From the NCBI GenBank assembly GCA_019279435.1, contig JAAALK010000283.1:1116001-1180000 (forward strand): a stretch of 64,000 bases of DNA, in the 5' to 3' direction. The DNA is from Zizania palustris (Eukaryota; Streptophyta; Magnoliopsida; Poales; Poaceae). The notes under the pieces were generated by a model. It made no database searches. It had not been told where the DNA came from and saw only the letters and a program-made list of their open reading frames with translations. The position numbers and the translations under genes are program-made. Below are positions 11,770-23,601 of this stretch, one piece after another (position 1 is the first letter of the stretch; every line of letters starts with the position of its first letter).

Positions 11770-12276
11770 CGCTCGGGGACGACGGATCCGACAGGTGGCC
11801 CCTACCTATCGGCGGTCGAGCGTAAAAGGAAGGGCCCACAGATGGGCCTCGGTGACCAGAGAGAGGGACGCGGGTGTGCGGCTGATGGGTGGGGCCAAGA
11901 TGACGTGGGCGCGGGGGAGGAGAGAGGGGGAGTGCGCCGATAGGCGGAGCCCACCTAGCGGTGACACGGCGCTGGGTTGGGCCGGGCTGGAGGTGGTTTC
12001 GGGGTTGCGGCCTAATACTAATTAAAATGTATTTTTGATTTAAAATAATTCCAGATAATCAATTATTTGAGTATAGGTTGAATTATTGTTGATAAAATTT
12101 TGTAAAAATTCCTAAATATGTCTTGGCCTCTAGATTCTACCATAAATTTCTCGGGTTTAAATTTGAAGTATTCCCCCTTATTGGCTTAATAGGGTTCTCT
12201 TAGTCCTTTCTTGAATTAATAAATCCTGAAATTCATTTTCTTTATTTTATTTATTTTTAATTCTTGGGATGTTACA
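11770..12276 (-). repeat. Inverted 5' part of a Tekay-like LTR
   Basis: Reverse complement of the first ~500 bp of the LTR at 3665-6010. The exact LTR start (TGTAACATC, read on the minus strand) is at 12276, next to SIRE copy B sequence. The other end breaks off at about 11770 within the LTR, joined to SIRE copy C gag. One side is therefore a true insertion end and the other a rearrangement point. Confidence 0.85.
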
Positions 12277-12797
12277 CTTATGCTCCTGATCTAGGTCTTT
12301 ACTATTATGCATCATCGTCTCTTGGTTTATCTGGCTTTTCGAACGCTGATTTCGGTGGGTGCCGGCTGGATCGCAAGTCGACTTCCGGTACGTGCCAGTT
12401 TCTCAGTTCTTCGCTTGTTTTCTTGGTCTTCTCGAAAACAATTTGGAGTTGCGCTTTCTACTACTGAGGCTGAGTATGTAGCTGTTGCTAGCTGCTGCTC
12501 ACAGTTGGTTTGGATGATTTCTACTTTGCAGGATTTTGGGTTGTTCTTCTCTGCTAGAGTTACTTTGTTTTGTGATAGCACCAGCGCAATTACTGTAGGG
12601 AAAAACCCATATCTTCATTCAGAAACCAAACATATTGATGTGCGTTTTCATTTTCTGAGGGATCAATATGAGAAAGGGGTCATTGATCTTGTTCATGTAA
12701 TACCCATCAGCAGTTGGTTGACATTTTTACCAAACCCCTAGATCAGTCTACTTTTGAGCGTTTACAAGGGGATTTGGGAGTTGTGTATCCTTTTTAG
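12277..12797 (+). pseudogene. Copia RNase H remnant (copy B)
   Basis: Reads the copia RNase H end: GFSNADFGGCRLDRKSTSGTC, then STTEAEYVAVASC, LFCDSTSAI and ETKHIDVRFHFLRDQ, ending at TAG 12795-12797. At least two frame changes are needed, and the usual ADIFTKPL region is shifted out of frame. It starts abruptly at the Tekay LTR end at 12276. Confidence 0.85.
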
Positions 12798-13070
12798 GAT
12801 ATTTTGAGTCAGTTTTTCTTTCTTCTTTATTTCTTTCTTGAGTCTTTTTGTGTGAGTTCATATCATGCATAATCATATATCACATTTTGAGCTTGCTTCT
12901 GTTATATGATTGGTCTGCTTTACTTGCTCTAGCTAGTATATGCTTTTGAATACTTGTCGATGATCATGCTTCGCTTCAGTTCACATGATATGTCTGATAT
13001 TTGTCATATGCATGGTTTTTATGCTTTAAAATTGAAAAATGATTACCATTGCTTCTGGTAACTAGCATGT

Positions 13071-15053
13071 TGTGACGCCCCGATTTAACAAATCGGAACA
13101 TTATTAAATTTCCAAAGAAAAACAATAATACAAGAGGTTCATCATGCGATAACGTACATACGACAAGGATCCGTGGTACGCAGACCACAGTTATTACATA
13201 AGAGTAAAAATAAAACAAACAATTAAAAGCATGACGAACGCCCTCTTCAGGATCTTCTTCTTGACTGGGTCGCTACTCCAGACCATCCTCGTAGTAGGCA
13301 TCCTCTGAATGGTGTGTCCAACGGGTATGAGTACAAAGAGTACTCAACAAGCCCCCACAAATGCAAGTAATAATGCAAGATAATAACAAAGGAAGAATAA
13401 TGGCTAAAAGTGCGGAAAAGTACATTTTCAGTTATTGCATTTAGTGGTCAAATTTTATCATGCGGGATAATAAACATGAACATGAATAATACCATCTAAC
13501 TCGAGGAGTACGTTTTCCCTCCTCGCACAACAGTCCTTACATGTCAAACCATCATGCACATCCATTCCAAAAGTAAACTAACTGTGGGATGTTACGCAAC
13601 CCGCCCTTGACCGTGGGCTCAGCTTTTCGAAAAGATTTATGACTCTGATCAGAGATGTACTACTGTACCCACAAGGCACGCACTCATCCCAAACACCAAA
13701 GTGTAACGAGATGACCCATACCACGGGAACTCGTGCCAAAACCTTAGCATGAAATGCTCCAAGTGATAACCACCCGCTCTAGGTTTCGCCGGCGCGGCGG
13801 GCCACATCCCGGCTAACGTCGCACCTCTTTTGCGCCACGTTGGTACAAGCCACCCGTAGGTGCTGCTTGACCCATCTCCAAGTGGTGGCCTCGGTTCGGA
13901 ACACTCCATACCTTAGTTAGGACTTATCCATTAGACTTGTGGTTACTACGGAAGTGTATTGCAACGGATCCCTCAGACCGGTCCTTATAGTGCCCCGAGT
14001 GCTACTGACCAATGCCCTAGCTTGCACCCGGAACCCACCATGCATACACTCACAACCAAAACTCTAACACCAATAGAATTCCAAAGATAAGGATATAGTA
14101 GAACCAAGTTGCTACGACTCATTTTTAATTCTATAGCAATCGTGTCGATACATTGGACACTAGCTAATATTACTAATCATATGGTGACAAGGAGTTTAGG
14201 CTAGATAGCATGGCTTGGGTTGCACATCAAGGTCGGGGGATCCTAATAAATATATTGTAAGGGTTTCATTTGACTAATGCATGTATATCCTATGTGTTTT
14301 AGCGATAGTTTAATAAAACATGGGTTCAATATGCTCAAAAGATTGGTTTGGTGACTTGCCTTGTTCGGCGAAAGGGGAGGGAGGAACTTTAGGAAAATAT
14401 TCCGGCTCCTCGGCGGCGTCGTAGTCTTCCCAATATAAATAAAATAAATATGACATTCAATTAAACAATCCAAAATCACACAACAAGCATATAGGTTTGA
14501 TTGGGTTAATTTAAGGAAAATAAAGTTGTTAAGTTTCTGAAATTCATTTTATGAATATTTTAAAATGAACTATAATGAAACATTGTCCTTTATAAAAGAG
14601 ATATTATGTGAACAAGTTTATTTTAAGTTTTCTAACTAATTTAATATAAGTGGTTCTGAGTAAACTTAGTGGTTTCATTGTATTAATAGGAAAAGAATAA
14701 AAGATAAATTTTTGTTGAAATGAAATGAATCAATTTGAAATTTACCCTAAAGAGCATTTGAATACTTTATTAAATAAGCATGAAATATTCAAAGTAAACA
14801 TTACTGTTTTTATTGTATTAACATGTAGAGGATAAAATTATAATTTTTTTGGAATTGAAATGATAATTTTGGAGTTAAAATGCGCTAGATATGAATTTTA
14901 CAAGTTTAAATAGTTTCTGGAATTAAATTTAAATCAAAAACAGCCTCGGGTCCACGGTGAACCGGGCTCACGGTGAACCCGCGCACTGTGCGCGTGGTCC
15001 GGCCATCCTGGACCGTTGGATCTAGATCCAACGTGCGAGGGTGAGGCGGGGGC
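13071..15053 (-). repeat. Minus-strand gypsy LTR related to the Tekay LTR
   Basis: Begins TGTGACGCCCCG on the plus strand, the reverse complement of an LTR end like ...GGGCGTTACA of 3665-6010. Shared blocks include the end of the LTR, the region around GTGGTATGGGTCATCTCG and the one around ACCGTGGGC, but the two are well diverged. The proximal LTR end lies in the gap. It interrupts SIRE copy B after ACTAGCATGT; the likely target duplication (CATGT) cannot be checked on the right. Confidence 0.75.
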
Positions 15054-16053
15054 NNNNNNNNNNNNNNNNNNNNNNNNNNNNNNNNNNNNNNNNNNNNNNN
15101 NNNNNNNNNNNNNNNNNNNNNNNNNNNNNNNNNNNNNNNNNNNNNNNNNNNNNNNNNNNNNNNNNNNNNNNNNNNNNNNNNNNNNNNNNNNNNNNNNNNN
15201 NNNNNNNNNNNNNNNNNNNNNNNNNNNNNNNNNNNNNNNNNNNNNNNNNNNNNNNNNNNNNNNNNNNNNNNNNNNNNNNNNNNNNNNNNNNNNNNNNNNN
15301 NNNNNNNNNNNNNNNNNNNNNNNNNNNNNNNNNNNNNNNNNNNNNNNNNNNNNNNNNNNNNNNNNNNNNNNNNNNNNNNNNNNNNNNNNNNNNNNNNNNN
15401 NNNNNNNNNNNNNNNNNNNNNNNNNNNNNNNNNNNNNNNNNNNNNNNNNNNNNNNNNNNNNNNNNNNNNNNNNNNNNNNNNNNNNNNNNNNNNNNNNNNN
15501 NNNNNNNNNNNNNNNNNNNNNNNNNNNNNNNNNNNNNNNNNNNNNNNNNNNNNNNNNNNNNNNNNNNNNNNNNNNNNNNNNNNNNNNNNNNNNNNNNNNN
15601 NNNNNNNNNNNNNNNNNNNNNNNNNNNNNNNNNNNNNNNNNNNNNNNNNNNNNNNNNNNNNNNNNNNNNNNNNNNNNNNNNNNNNNNNNNNNNNNNNNNN
15701 NNNNNNNNNNNNNNNNNNNNNNNNNNNNNNNNNNNNNNNNNNNNNNNNNNNNNNNNNNNNNNNNNNNNNNNNNNNNNNNNNNNNNNNNNNNNNNNNNNNN
15801 NNNNNNNNNNNNNNNNNNNNNNNNNNNNNNNNNNNNNNNNNNNNNNNNNNNNNNNNNNNNNNNNNNNNNNNNNNNNNNNNNNNNNNNNNNNNNNNNNNNN
15901 NNNNNNNNNNNNNNNNNNNNNNNNNNNNNNNNNNNNNNNNNNNNNNNNNNNNNNNNNNNNNNNNNNNNNNNNNNNNNNNNNNNNNNNNNNNNNNNNNNNN
16001 NNNNNNNNNNNNNNNNNNNNNNNNNNNNNNNNNNNNNNNNNNNNNNNNNNNNN
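15054..16053. other. Assembly gap (1000 N)
   Basis: Exactly 1000 N, so probably a placeholder of unknown true size. It hides the right end of the gypsy LTR and the 5' part of SIRE copy A. Confidence 0.99.
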
Positions 16054-17329
16054 GTTGCCCGTCTTGAGTCCATTCGTATTCTTCTAGCTTTTGCCGTTTC
16101 AAAGGGTTTTAAGCTTTTTCAAATGGACGTTAAGAGTGCTTTTCTGACGAGTTCATAGAGAGGAGGTATATGTTAGGCACCCCCCGGTTTTGAGAACCCC
16201 AAGTTTCCTCGACATGTCTTTAAGTTGCATAAAGCTTTATACGGGTTGAAGCAAGCCCCAGGGCCTGTATGACCGGTTGAAGCAATTTTTGTTGGGGAAG
16301 GGCTTTGTGATGGGTTCTGTGGACAAAAACTCTTTTCTTGCTCAGAGATGCTTCAGATTTTTTAGGTTGCTCAGATTTACGTGGACGATATTATCTTTGG
16401 CGGTACTACTGATTCTCTTGTGTCCAAGTTTTCTGAGCAGATGCACAGTGAGTTTGAGATGAGCCTCATGGGTGAGCTTAAGTACTTTTAGGGCTCCAGA
16501 TCAAGCAGACCAAGGACGGCACCTTCATCCACCAAGGTAAGTATACTCGTGACATGCTTAAGAAATTTGACTTTGGTGGTGAATTGAAGCCGCAGATGAC
16601 CCCGATGGGTACTTCTGGGGGTTTGGACAAGGGACGAGGAGCGGTGTCAAGGTCAATGAGAGAGAATTTCGAGGGATGATCGGTTCGCTGCTGTACTTGA
16701 CAGCAACAAGACCAGACATACAGTTCGCCGTGGGACTTTGCGCGCGTTTTCAGTCTTCACCACGCGCGTCTCACCGGCAGGCTGTCAAGCGCATTTTCAG
16801 GTATCTCACCTATGCGCCTGATCTTGGTCTTTATTATTCAGCATCATCATCACTTGATTTATCTGGCTTTTCGGACGCTGATTTTGGTGGGTGCCGGTTG
16901 GATCGCAAGTCGACTTCTGGTACTTGCCAGTTTCTTGGTTCTTCCCTTGTATCTTGGTCTTCTCGAAAGCAATCTGGAGTTGCTCTTTCGACCACAGAGG
17001 CTGAGTATGTAGCTGCTGCTAGCTGCTGCTCACAGATGGTTTGGATGATTTCTACTCTACGAGACTTTGGGTTGCTCTTTCCTACCAGAGTTCCATTGTT
17101 TTGCGACAGCACGAGTGCTATTAGTGTAGGGAAAAACCCGTGTCTCCATTCAAAAACCAAACATATTGATGTGCGCTTTCACTTCTTACGGGATCAATAT
17201 GAGAAAGGAGTCATTGACCTTATTCATGTTGATACCCATCATCAGTTGGCTGACATTTTCACCAAACCCCTAGATCAATCTACCTTTGAGCGTTTACGAG
17301 GGGATTTGGGTGTTGTGTATCCTTTCTAG
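16054..17329 (+). pseudogene. Copia RT and RNase H (copy A)
   Basis: RT shows FQMDVKSAFL, the catalytic box as VYVDDIIFGG (near 16375-16405) and MGELKYF, across several frameshifts and stops (16156, 16488 region). From 16676 to 17329 one clean frame of 217 residues gives the rest: MIGSLLYLTATRPDIQFAVG, DADFGGCRLDRKSTSGTC, STTEAEYVAAASCC, KTKHIDVRFHFLRD and LADIFTKPL, the hallmark copia end. The RNase H half looks sound; the RT half is broken. Confidence 0.9.
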
Positions 17330-18651
17330 GATATTTTGCGTCAGTTTTCCTTCTTCTTTACTCTTTTCTTGAGTCCTTTTGTGTGTGTTCATATCTTGCA
17401 TATTCACGTATCACACTTTAGAGATGCTTCTGTTATATGATTGAACTGCTTTACTTAGTCTAGCGGGTACATGCTTTTGATTACATGTCGATGATCATGC
17501 TTTGATTCAGTTCACTTGATATACCTGATATCTGTCATGTGCATGGCTTTTACGCTTTCAACTTGAAAAATGATCACCATTGCTTCTGGTAACTAGCATG
17601 CGTAGGCTGAGTGTTTTTGCTATCTGTTACATGCCTTGTAGCCAGTTCATCACATAGATGCAGATATGCAACTTGGACATCTTTATGCTTTAACATGGAA
17701 AATGTGCTATAAAATGATAAAAATCAAAAATGCATGAAAATTCCATTCCTTTTTATGCTTAAATCGAAAAGATCCAAGTGGGTTTGCTTTGTCGCATTAT
17801 ATTGTTCTGGATTGCTTACCATAGCACTTTGGTATGAACTAGGACAGTATAGTGTATGCCGAGACCAATGTCTTAAGCTTCTGATGGTCCAATTCTGGCC
17901 TAGGCTTGACTTGGTCGGTTAGCATAAGGCTTGACATGCAAATAACCCTTGGCAAAAATGACAAAGGAAAATGAAAAAGCCTGAACTTTAAAAGATAACA
18001 AGTTTACTGAAGCCTGTTGTTTTGGACAATGCTTATCTTGGTAGATCTCAGTTAGCTTCTGCATCTCCTGCTTTACCTTGCTTGTCTACTAGAAAATGTG
18101 GTGATGCTTTTGTTTGCAAAAACTGAAAACTGCGTGCAAATGACTTTCTTAGATATCATCTGTTGCACTGATCATGCCATGTGTCTTGGACAGTATCTCT
18201 TTTGCTATACCTGTTAGATACTGTATTTGCAGTCAATCATATCTGAGAAGCATGCTTTCTTCACTCCACCTGCACCCCAATTGCATTCACTGCATATTTT
18301 GAGGGGGAGTTGTTTTTCAGGGGGAGTCTGTGTCTCTATTGAGTGCTTGATGAGTTCACTTGTCAACAAGGGGGAGAAAATTTGGGATCAGAGTTTAAGG
18401 GGGGGTTCTTACTCTGTTGATATCCTTGTTGTTCTAAAAATCGCACTCATTTTGAGCTTTTACGTTTTGGTTAACCATAATGACCGTTTCTTGCTCTTGG
18501 TTGGCTTTTGGTCATTAGGGTTAAACTTTTACCTTATTTTTCTTCTTCTTTGTTTTCTTGTATTTTGTTTTCGTGTTTCCATATTTGGTTCACAGGTGCT
18601 GAAGAGCTGAGAATTGAGGAGTGTTGACAATGCTCTCATCAAGGGGGAGAT
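17330..18651 (+). other. 3' noncoding stretch with polypurine tract array (copy A)
   Basis: Noncoding DNA between RNase H and the LTR, alignable by eye to the stretches in copies B, C and D. In its last ~350 bp it has repeated GGGGGAG-type runs, for example near 18302, 18321, 18371, 18397 and 18641; the last touches the LTR. No frame is shared between copies, so I see no envelope-like gene. Confidence 0.75.
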
Positions 18652-20737
18652 TGAGGAGCCATGCTGAATAGCGTGGGCCTCATGGCTCTAGAAGTGATGA
18701 GTCATTGTCAACGATAGTCAACGAGGACTGAAGAAGAGAAGAGATCTGCTGTTTCATGGGCCGCGTGTGACTCAGGTACACGGGCAGCAAGCGACTGTCG
18801 GGCAGAGGAGGCTGCGAAGTCGGGCTGGCCCAATCCGGGTGCATGGGCCAGAAGCAGTAGAAGACCCACTGGGCTGTTGACCAGGACTGACTCAGGTACA
18901 CGGGCGGTGAGCGATTGCCGAGCTGAGAGAGCTGCGGAGTCGGGCCGGCCCAATCCGGGTACCTGGTGCAAAGCTGGTGGAGGCTTTGTCAGTTTCGGCG
19001 TAAAACTGACAACCGTTGATTCTGTATCCGACTGTCCAGAAGAGTAGCTTCCGGATATGTCATCTATTACTCTAGGCCCACAGTCAGTCAGTTGTGTCTG
19101 TAAAAATACCTAAGGGCAGTAGAGTCTTTTTCTGTATTTTTGAGTCTGTAAAAACCCTAAGGGGCTGGTAGAATATTCCTAGTGTTTGGGCTGCCTATAA
19201 TAGCACCCCAATCCCTAGGGTTTGGACTACCCTTTGTGCTGAAATCAAATCCACCTTTTTGGGTCACTCCCTTCTCTCTCCTGTGTGCGCCGCCAGGGGC
19301 TTCCTCTCCCTGTTCTTGCATTCTTTTGGCTCAAATCTTTTGGATGCATTTAATCTTGGAACTCTGGTGAATTTATTGCTTGCATTTTGTTTGGTTTGGG
19401 GAGTTATTGCCTTACCTACGGGCTGCTGAATTTATTCTTGAAGAGAAGCTTCTTCGGCTGGGTGTGTTCTTCACGGTGGTAGTACTAGTTCTTGATGTTG
19501 CAAGTAGTACTGCTTCACTGTAGCTACAGTGTTCGGCTGCAGCTTTTCACCTTCTATCGCCCAGCTTTTTGATCGAAGCTGACAGTCTCTTTTGCCTTTT
19601 TCCTGGTGTGTCTGGCGAAGCTCGTTTCAGTGCGAAGCCCCTCAACTCCGTGAGGCAGGCTTCGATCGAACGTCTTTAAAAGACTTCGCTCAGACTTCGA
19701 ACTTCGGTCTTGGTGTCTGAGTTGCTAGCTTCGAAGCTCCTCCTGTATGGACAGCATTGCATACTTCGAACTAGCATACTCCGAATCTATCTATTCGAAG
19801 TGCACACTTCATTAGGCTTCGAAGTTTGGGTTCGAAGTTTGTCTGTTCTGATAGACTTCGCTTGGATTTCCTTGTGGCGTGTCTGCCTTCGTTTCTCCTC
19901 TCGAAGTTTTCCCTTTTCGAAGATAGAGTGTAGGCTTCGGACTTGATTTTCTGTCACGTGACAGACTTCGCTCCTACGTTCGAAGGTTGTCTGTTTGTGT
20001 GCTCGAAGTTTTGTGTTCGAAGTTTCGTGTTCGAAGGTTTAGCTTCGAGGCTTTCGGTTCGAAGTACGTTCGAGGTCTTGTCTTCGAAGTGCATACTTCG
20101 AAGCAGGCTCCGGCACCGTTTTACTTCGCTCCGAAGCCTGTGAGTCGAAGCTGTGTGCGAAGTCTTGCCTTCGAAGTGCATACTTCGAACCAAGCTTCGG
20201 CATTGTTTTACTTCGCTCCGAAGCTCGTGACTCGAAGTTGTGTTCGAAGTCTTGTCTTTGAAGTGCTTACCTCGAACCAAGCTCCGACACTGTTTTTACT
20301 TCGCTCCGAAGTACACTTCGCTTCTTATCACTTCGAACTAGGCTAGACAGAGACACCTTCGGCATTTCGGACGGACTCCGTCACCAACCTCCGAAGCAGA
20401 CCTCGGCGTGCGAAGGGGGCTTTGCCAAAGTCCCGAACAGGAGACAACTTTGGACAGTAACTTCTCTTTTCTCTTTATACATACTTAGATCATTTCATTG
20501 AGAAGTATAGGCCTGTTACAACTTGTTTATCTGCCTAGTTGCACCTCTTTAGTTTTACACTGTTTATTATCGGATGCTTCTAGGTTAGAAACCTTTAGAC
20601 TTAGGCCTTCTGTTTATTTTCTGCTGCGTAGTATTTTTGAGGTGCGTTGGGTATTGGGAACAGGCCATTGATTCGAAAGAATTTTTAAGGCGCCCATTCA
20701 CCCCCCCCCCCCTCTGGTCGCTACTTTCGGTCCTACA
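18652..20737 (+). repeat. 3' LTR of SIRE copy A
   Basis: Starts TGAGGAGCCATGC after a polypurine tract and ends CTTTCGGTCCTACA. About 2086 bp. It has the duplicated GACTCAGGTACACGG motif, a TATA-like CCTATAATAG (about 19193-19202), a central block very rich in CTTCGAAG, and the conserved end with GGCGCCCATTCACC and a 13-C run at about 20700-20712. Longer than the LTR of copy B because of the central block. Confidence 0.85.
19600..20410. repeat. CTTCGAAG-dense block with 87-bp tandem repeats
   Basis: TTCGAA or CTTCGAAG-like words recur every few tens of bases. Within it, three units start GAAGTGC at 20086, 20173 and 20260, an 87-bp period, each with a TACTTCGCTCCGAAG core. The block sits in the middle of the copy A LTR and is absent from the LTRs of B, C and E. 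Frames across it are not conserved. Confidence 0.8.
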
Positions 20738-21835
20738 GCTAGATCCTTACTTAGATGCAGATATGCAACTTGGACATCTATATGCTTTAAACATGAAAAT
20801 TGTGCTATAAAAATGATAAAAATTCAGAAAAATGAAAAATTCATGCCTTTTTATGCTTATTTGAAAAGATCCAAGTGGGTTTGCTTTGTCACATTGCATT
20901 GTTCTGGACTGCTTACCATAGCACTTTGGTATGAACTAGGACGGTGTAATGTATGCCAAAACCAATGTCTTAAGCTTCTGATGGTCCAGTTCTGGCCTAG
21001 GCTTGACTTGGTCGGTTAGCATAAGGTTGACATGCAAATAACCCCTGGCAGAAATGAAAAAGGAAAAAGAAAAAGACTAAAAATTTGAAAGGATAACAAG
21101 TTTGTTGAAGCGCTTTGTTCTGGACAATGCTTATCTTGGTAGATATCAGTTAGCTTTTGCATCTCATGCTTTAATTTGCTTGTCAACTAGAAAATGTGGT
21201 GATGTTTTTGTTTGCAAAAATCAAAAAAATGCGTGCTAATGACTCTCTTTAGATATCATCTGTTGCACTGATCATGTCATGTATCTTAGACAATATATTT
21301 TTTGCTATACCTGTTAGATGTTATAATTGCAGTTAATCATATCTAAGAAGCATGCTTTTTACACTCCACCTGTACTCCATTTGCATTCATGGCATATTTT
21401 GAGGGGGAGCTGCATTTCAGGGGGAGTTTGTGTCTGTGTTTCTTTAAAGTGCATTTAGTCTCACTTGATGAGTTCAATTGTCAACAAGGGGGAGAAATTT
21501 TGGGTTACTCGATCTTTTAAAAGAGTTTAGGGGGAGTTTTTGTTTTTCTCTGGGAATTATTTCAGGGGGAGTTTTCAGTCTCTTTTGCCTTTACTCTTTA
21601 GATATCCTTGTTGATAGTTCTGAGATTGCACTTGTTTTGAGTCTTTATTTTTGGTTAACCATAATGACTGTTTTCTTGTTTTGTTTGGCTTTTGGTCATT
21701 ATGGTTAAACTTTTATTTTCTTCTTTCTATTTTCTTGTTTTTGTTTTTTGTTTTTGTTTCGTGTGTCCACATGTTTTGCAGGTTCTAAAGAATTGCTGAA
21801 GAGGGTGTTGACAATGCACTCATCAATGGGGAGAT
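20738..21835 (+). other. 3' noncoding stretch of SIRE copy B, distal part
   Basis: Resumes copy B at GCTAGATCCTTACTTAG, the point matching copy C near 8045 (reverse). It carries about six GGGGGAG-type runs between 21400 and 21835, the last (AATGGGGAGAT) directly before the LTR. No gene seen. Confidence 0.75.
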
Positions 21836-23601
21836 TGAGGAACCATGTTGAAGAGCATGGGTCTTATGGCTCCAGATGTGATGAGTGATTATAAATGGAA
21901 GTCAAAGAGGAGACGTGAAGACCTGCCGTGTCTAGGGTGCGTGTGACTCAGGCACACCGGCAGCGAGCGACAGCCGGTCAGAGGAGCCGCGGAGTCGGGC
22001 TGGCCCAATCCGAGTACATGGGCTAGGAGCGGCAGAGGATCCACTAGTCTGTTGACCGAGTTTGACTCAGGTACACAGGCGGCGAGCGATTACCGGGCTG
22101 AGGGAGCTGCGGAAACAGGTCGGCCCAATCCGGGTACCCGGTGCGAAGACGGTGGACACTTTGTCAGTTTCAGCGCAAAACTGACAACCGATGATTATCT
22201 TTATTTAGGATTTTAATATTCAATATTTAAGTCCACAATATTTGTTATTTGAGTCAGTTGAATATTCTAAGGGCATTTTAGTAATTTCCAATTTTATTTT
22301 AGAGTCAGTGTAATTTACCCTAGGGGTAAATTAGTCTTTTCCCTTTATTAGTGGGCTGCCTATAAATAGGCCCAAACCCCCTAGGGTTAGGGTTGACTGT
22401 TCTTTTTCGCAATTAATCTATAGTCCACATATTATTTTCCACCGCTAGTGACCTTTGATCTGCTATTTTTCGTCGTCGTCGCCGGCTGTTCATTGTTTTT
22501 ATCAATCTTCGTGCCGATCGCCTGGCATCGCCGATTGCCTGACGTCGCGGCTTTGGACGCGAAGGTTTTCTCGCAGCAGCATGGTTCTCGAGGTACACGG
22601 TACTTTCGCCCGGGCTTGAGATGTGCGACAGCAGCATCTAGCGGAGCGCGCCTACGCGAGATGCACGTGGCTGGCGTCGGTGTGACAGCTACGCAGCCTA
22701 GGCGCGCAGCTTTTCCGTCTTGCATGCTCCAGCACGCGTAGTGCCAGGCGGAGGTACCAACGCTCGGTGGCAAGCTCGAGGCAGCCAAGGCATTGCGTTC
22801 GGCGTGATTTTGGCGTGACCCAAGCGCTGCAGCCGGCGTGGCAGGCTGTAGCCTCGCCTGTAGCACCGCAGGCTACGCCCTTGCAGCAATCTGTCACACG
22901 ACGTCTCAGAGCGGGAGAAGCGAAGCTGATGGCGTGTACAGGGCTTCATGGCACGACGCGTCTCTTGATGCTTGGCGCGTGAAGAGCACTCGGCTGAAGT
23001 CGGAGGAAGCGGCAGACGCAGGTAAGTTTGATCTAATCTCCTATTTTTCAGCCAAGATTAACTAATTAGCTTGCAAACTTGATTAGCGATTTCATGGTAA
23101 ATTTCTGGCTGCAAAACCTGGTTAGTGTTCACGTAATATTTTAATTAGATAATTTTTAGTTTGCTCGTATAAAAAATTATATTTCTTAGTCATAGTAATA
23201 TTTTTCATTCTAGTTTTACGTGCAATATATCAGTTTTAATTTTGAATTAATTTCTGGATGATCCATGTTTTATTCACTTGATTAGTACTTTATTCTCAGA
23301 TTGCAATATAAATATTTATTGATATATCTAGGTGTTTTCCTATGCACATCAAGTATTTATTAAATCATTTGAGAACACTTTTTATTTACTGCAGTTATTT
23401 TTGTTTGGGTTAATTTATTTTAATATCAGTTTAATTAGGATACCGGTCATTTTTAGGCTATACAACTTTAGTACCTGTGATCTGCTTTGCTACTATTGTT
23501 TGTTTGTCGAGGTGCGTAGGGTGTTGGGTTTAGGCTTATTGTTCCGGAAGAATTTTTTAGGCGCCCATTCACCCCCTCTGGTCGCTACTTTCGGTCCTAC
23601 A
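21836..23601 (+). repeat. 3' LTR of SIRE copy B
   Basis: Starts TGAGGAACCATG and ends CTTTCGGTCCTACA; about 1766 bp. It shows the duplicated U3 motif, the TATA box CCTATAAATAGG near 22358-22369 and CCTAGGGTTAGGG just downstream. Its central block (about 22440-23050) is GC-rich and unlike that of copy A. The shared end resumes near 23510. Confidence 0.85.

Larger units (their letters stand above)
16054..20737 (+). mobile_element. SIRE-type copia element, copy A
   Basis: Visible parts: RT from its middle, RNase H, 1.3-kb noncoding stretch, and a 2.1-kb 3' LTR. The 5' LTR, gag, protease and integrase would lie in or before the gap. The LTR end at 20737 is followed by GCTAG and then copy B sequence at the matching point, so copy A inserted into copy B. 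Confidence 0.8.
12277..23601 (+). mobile_element. SIRE-type copia element, copy B (interrupted)
   Basis: Two blocks belong to one element: RNase H plus the start of the 3' noncoding stretch (12277-13070), and the rest of that stretch plus the 3' LTR (20738-23601). They are split by a gypsy LTR, a gap and SIRE copy A. The two blocks join up when compared with copy C, with about 45 bp missing or hidden. Everything upstream of RNase H is absent. Confidence 0.75.

Noticed and set aside
14906..16158. Long open frames over the N run at 15054-16053
   Set aside because: They consist of unknown bases and are an artefact of translating N; only the short edges are real sequence.
17330..18651. Envelope-like gene between RNase H and the 3' LTR of SIRE copies
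   Set aside because: SIRE elements can carry one, but no frame of useful length is shared among copies A, B, C and D here.
19943..20346. Repetitive Phe/Ser/Arg-rich ORFs in the CTTCGAAG block
   Set aside because: Product of the short repeated word; the frame changes between the 87-bp units.
22430..23065. Overlapping ORFs in the GC-rich centre of the copy B LTR
   Set aside because: Frames overlap on both strands and are absent from other copies; no motif recognised.
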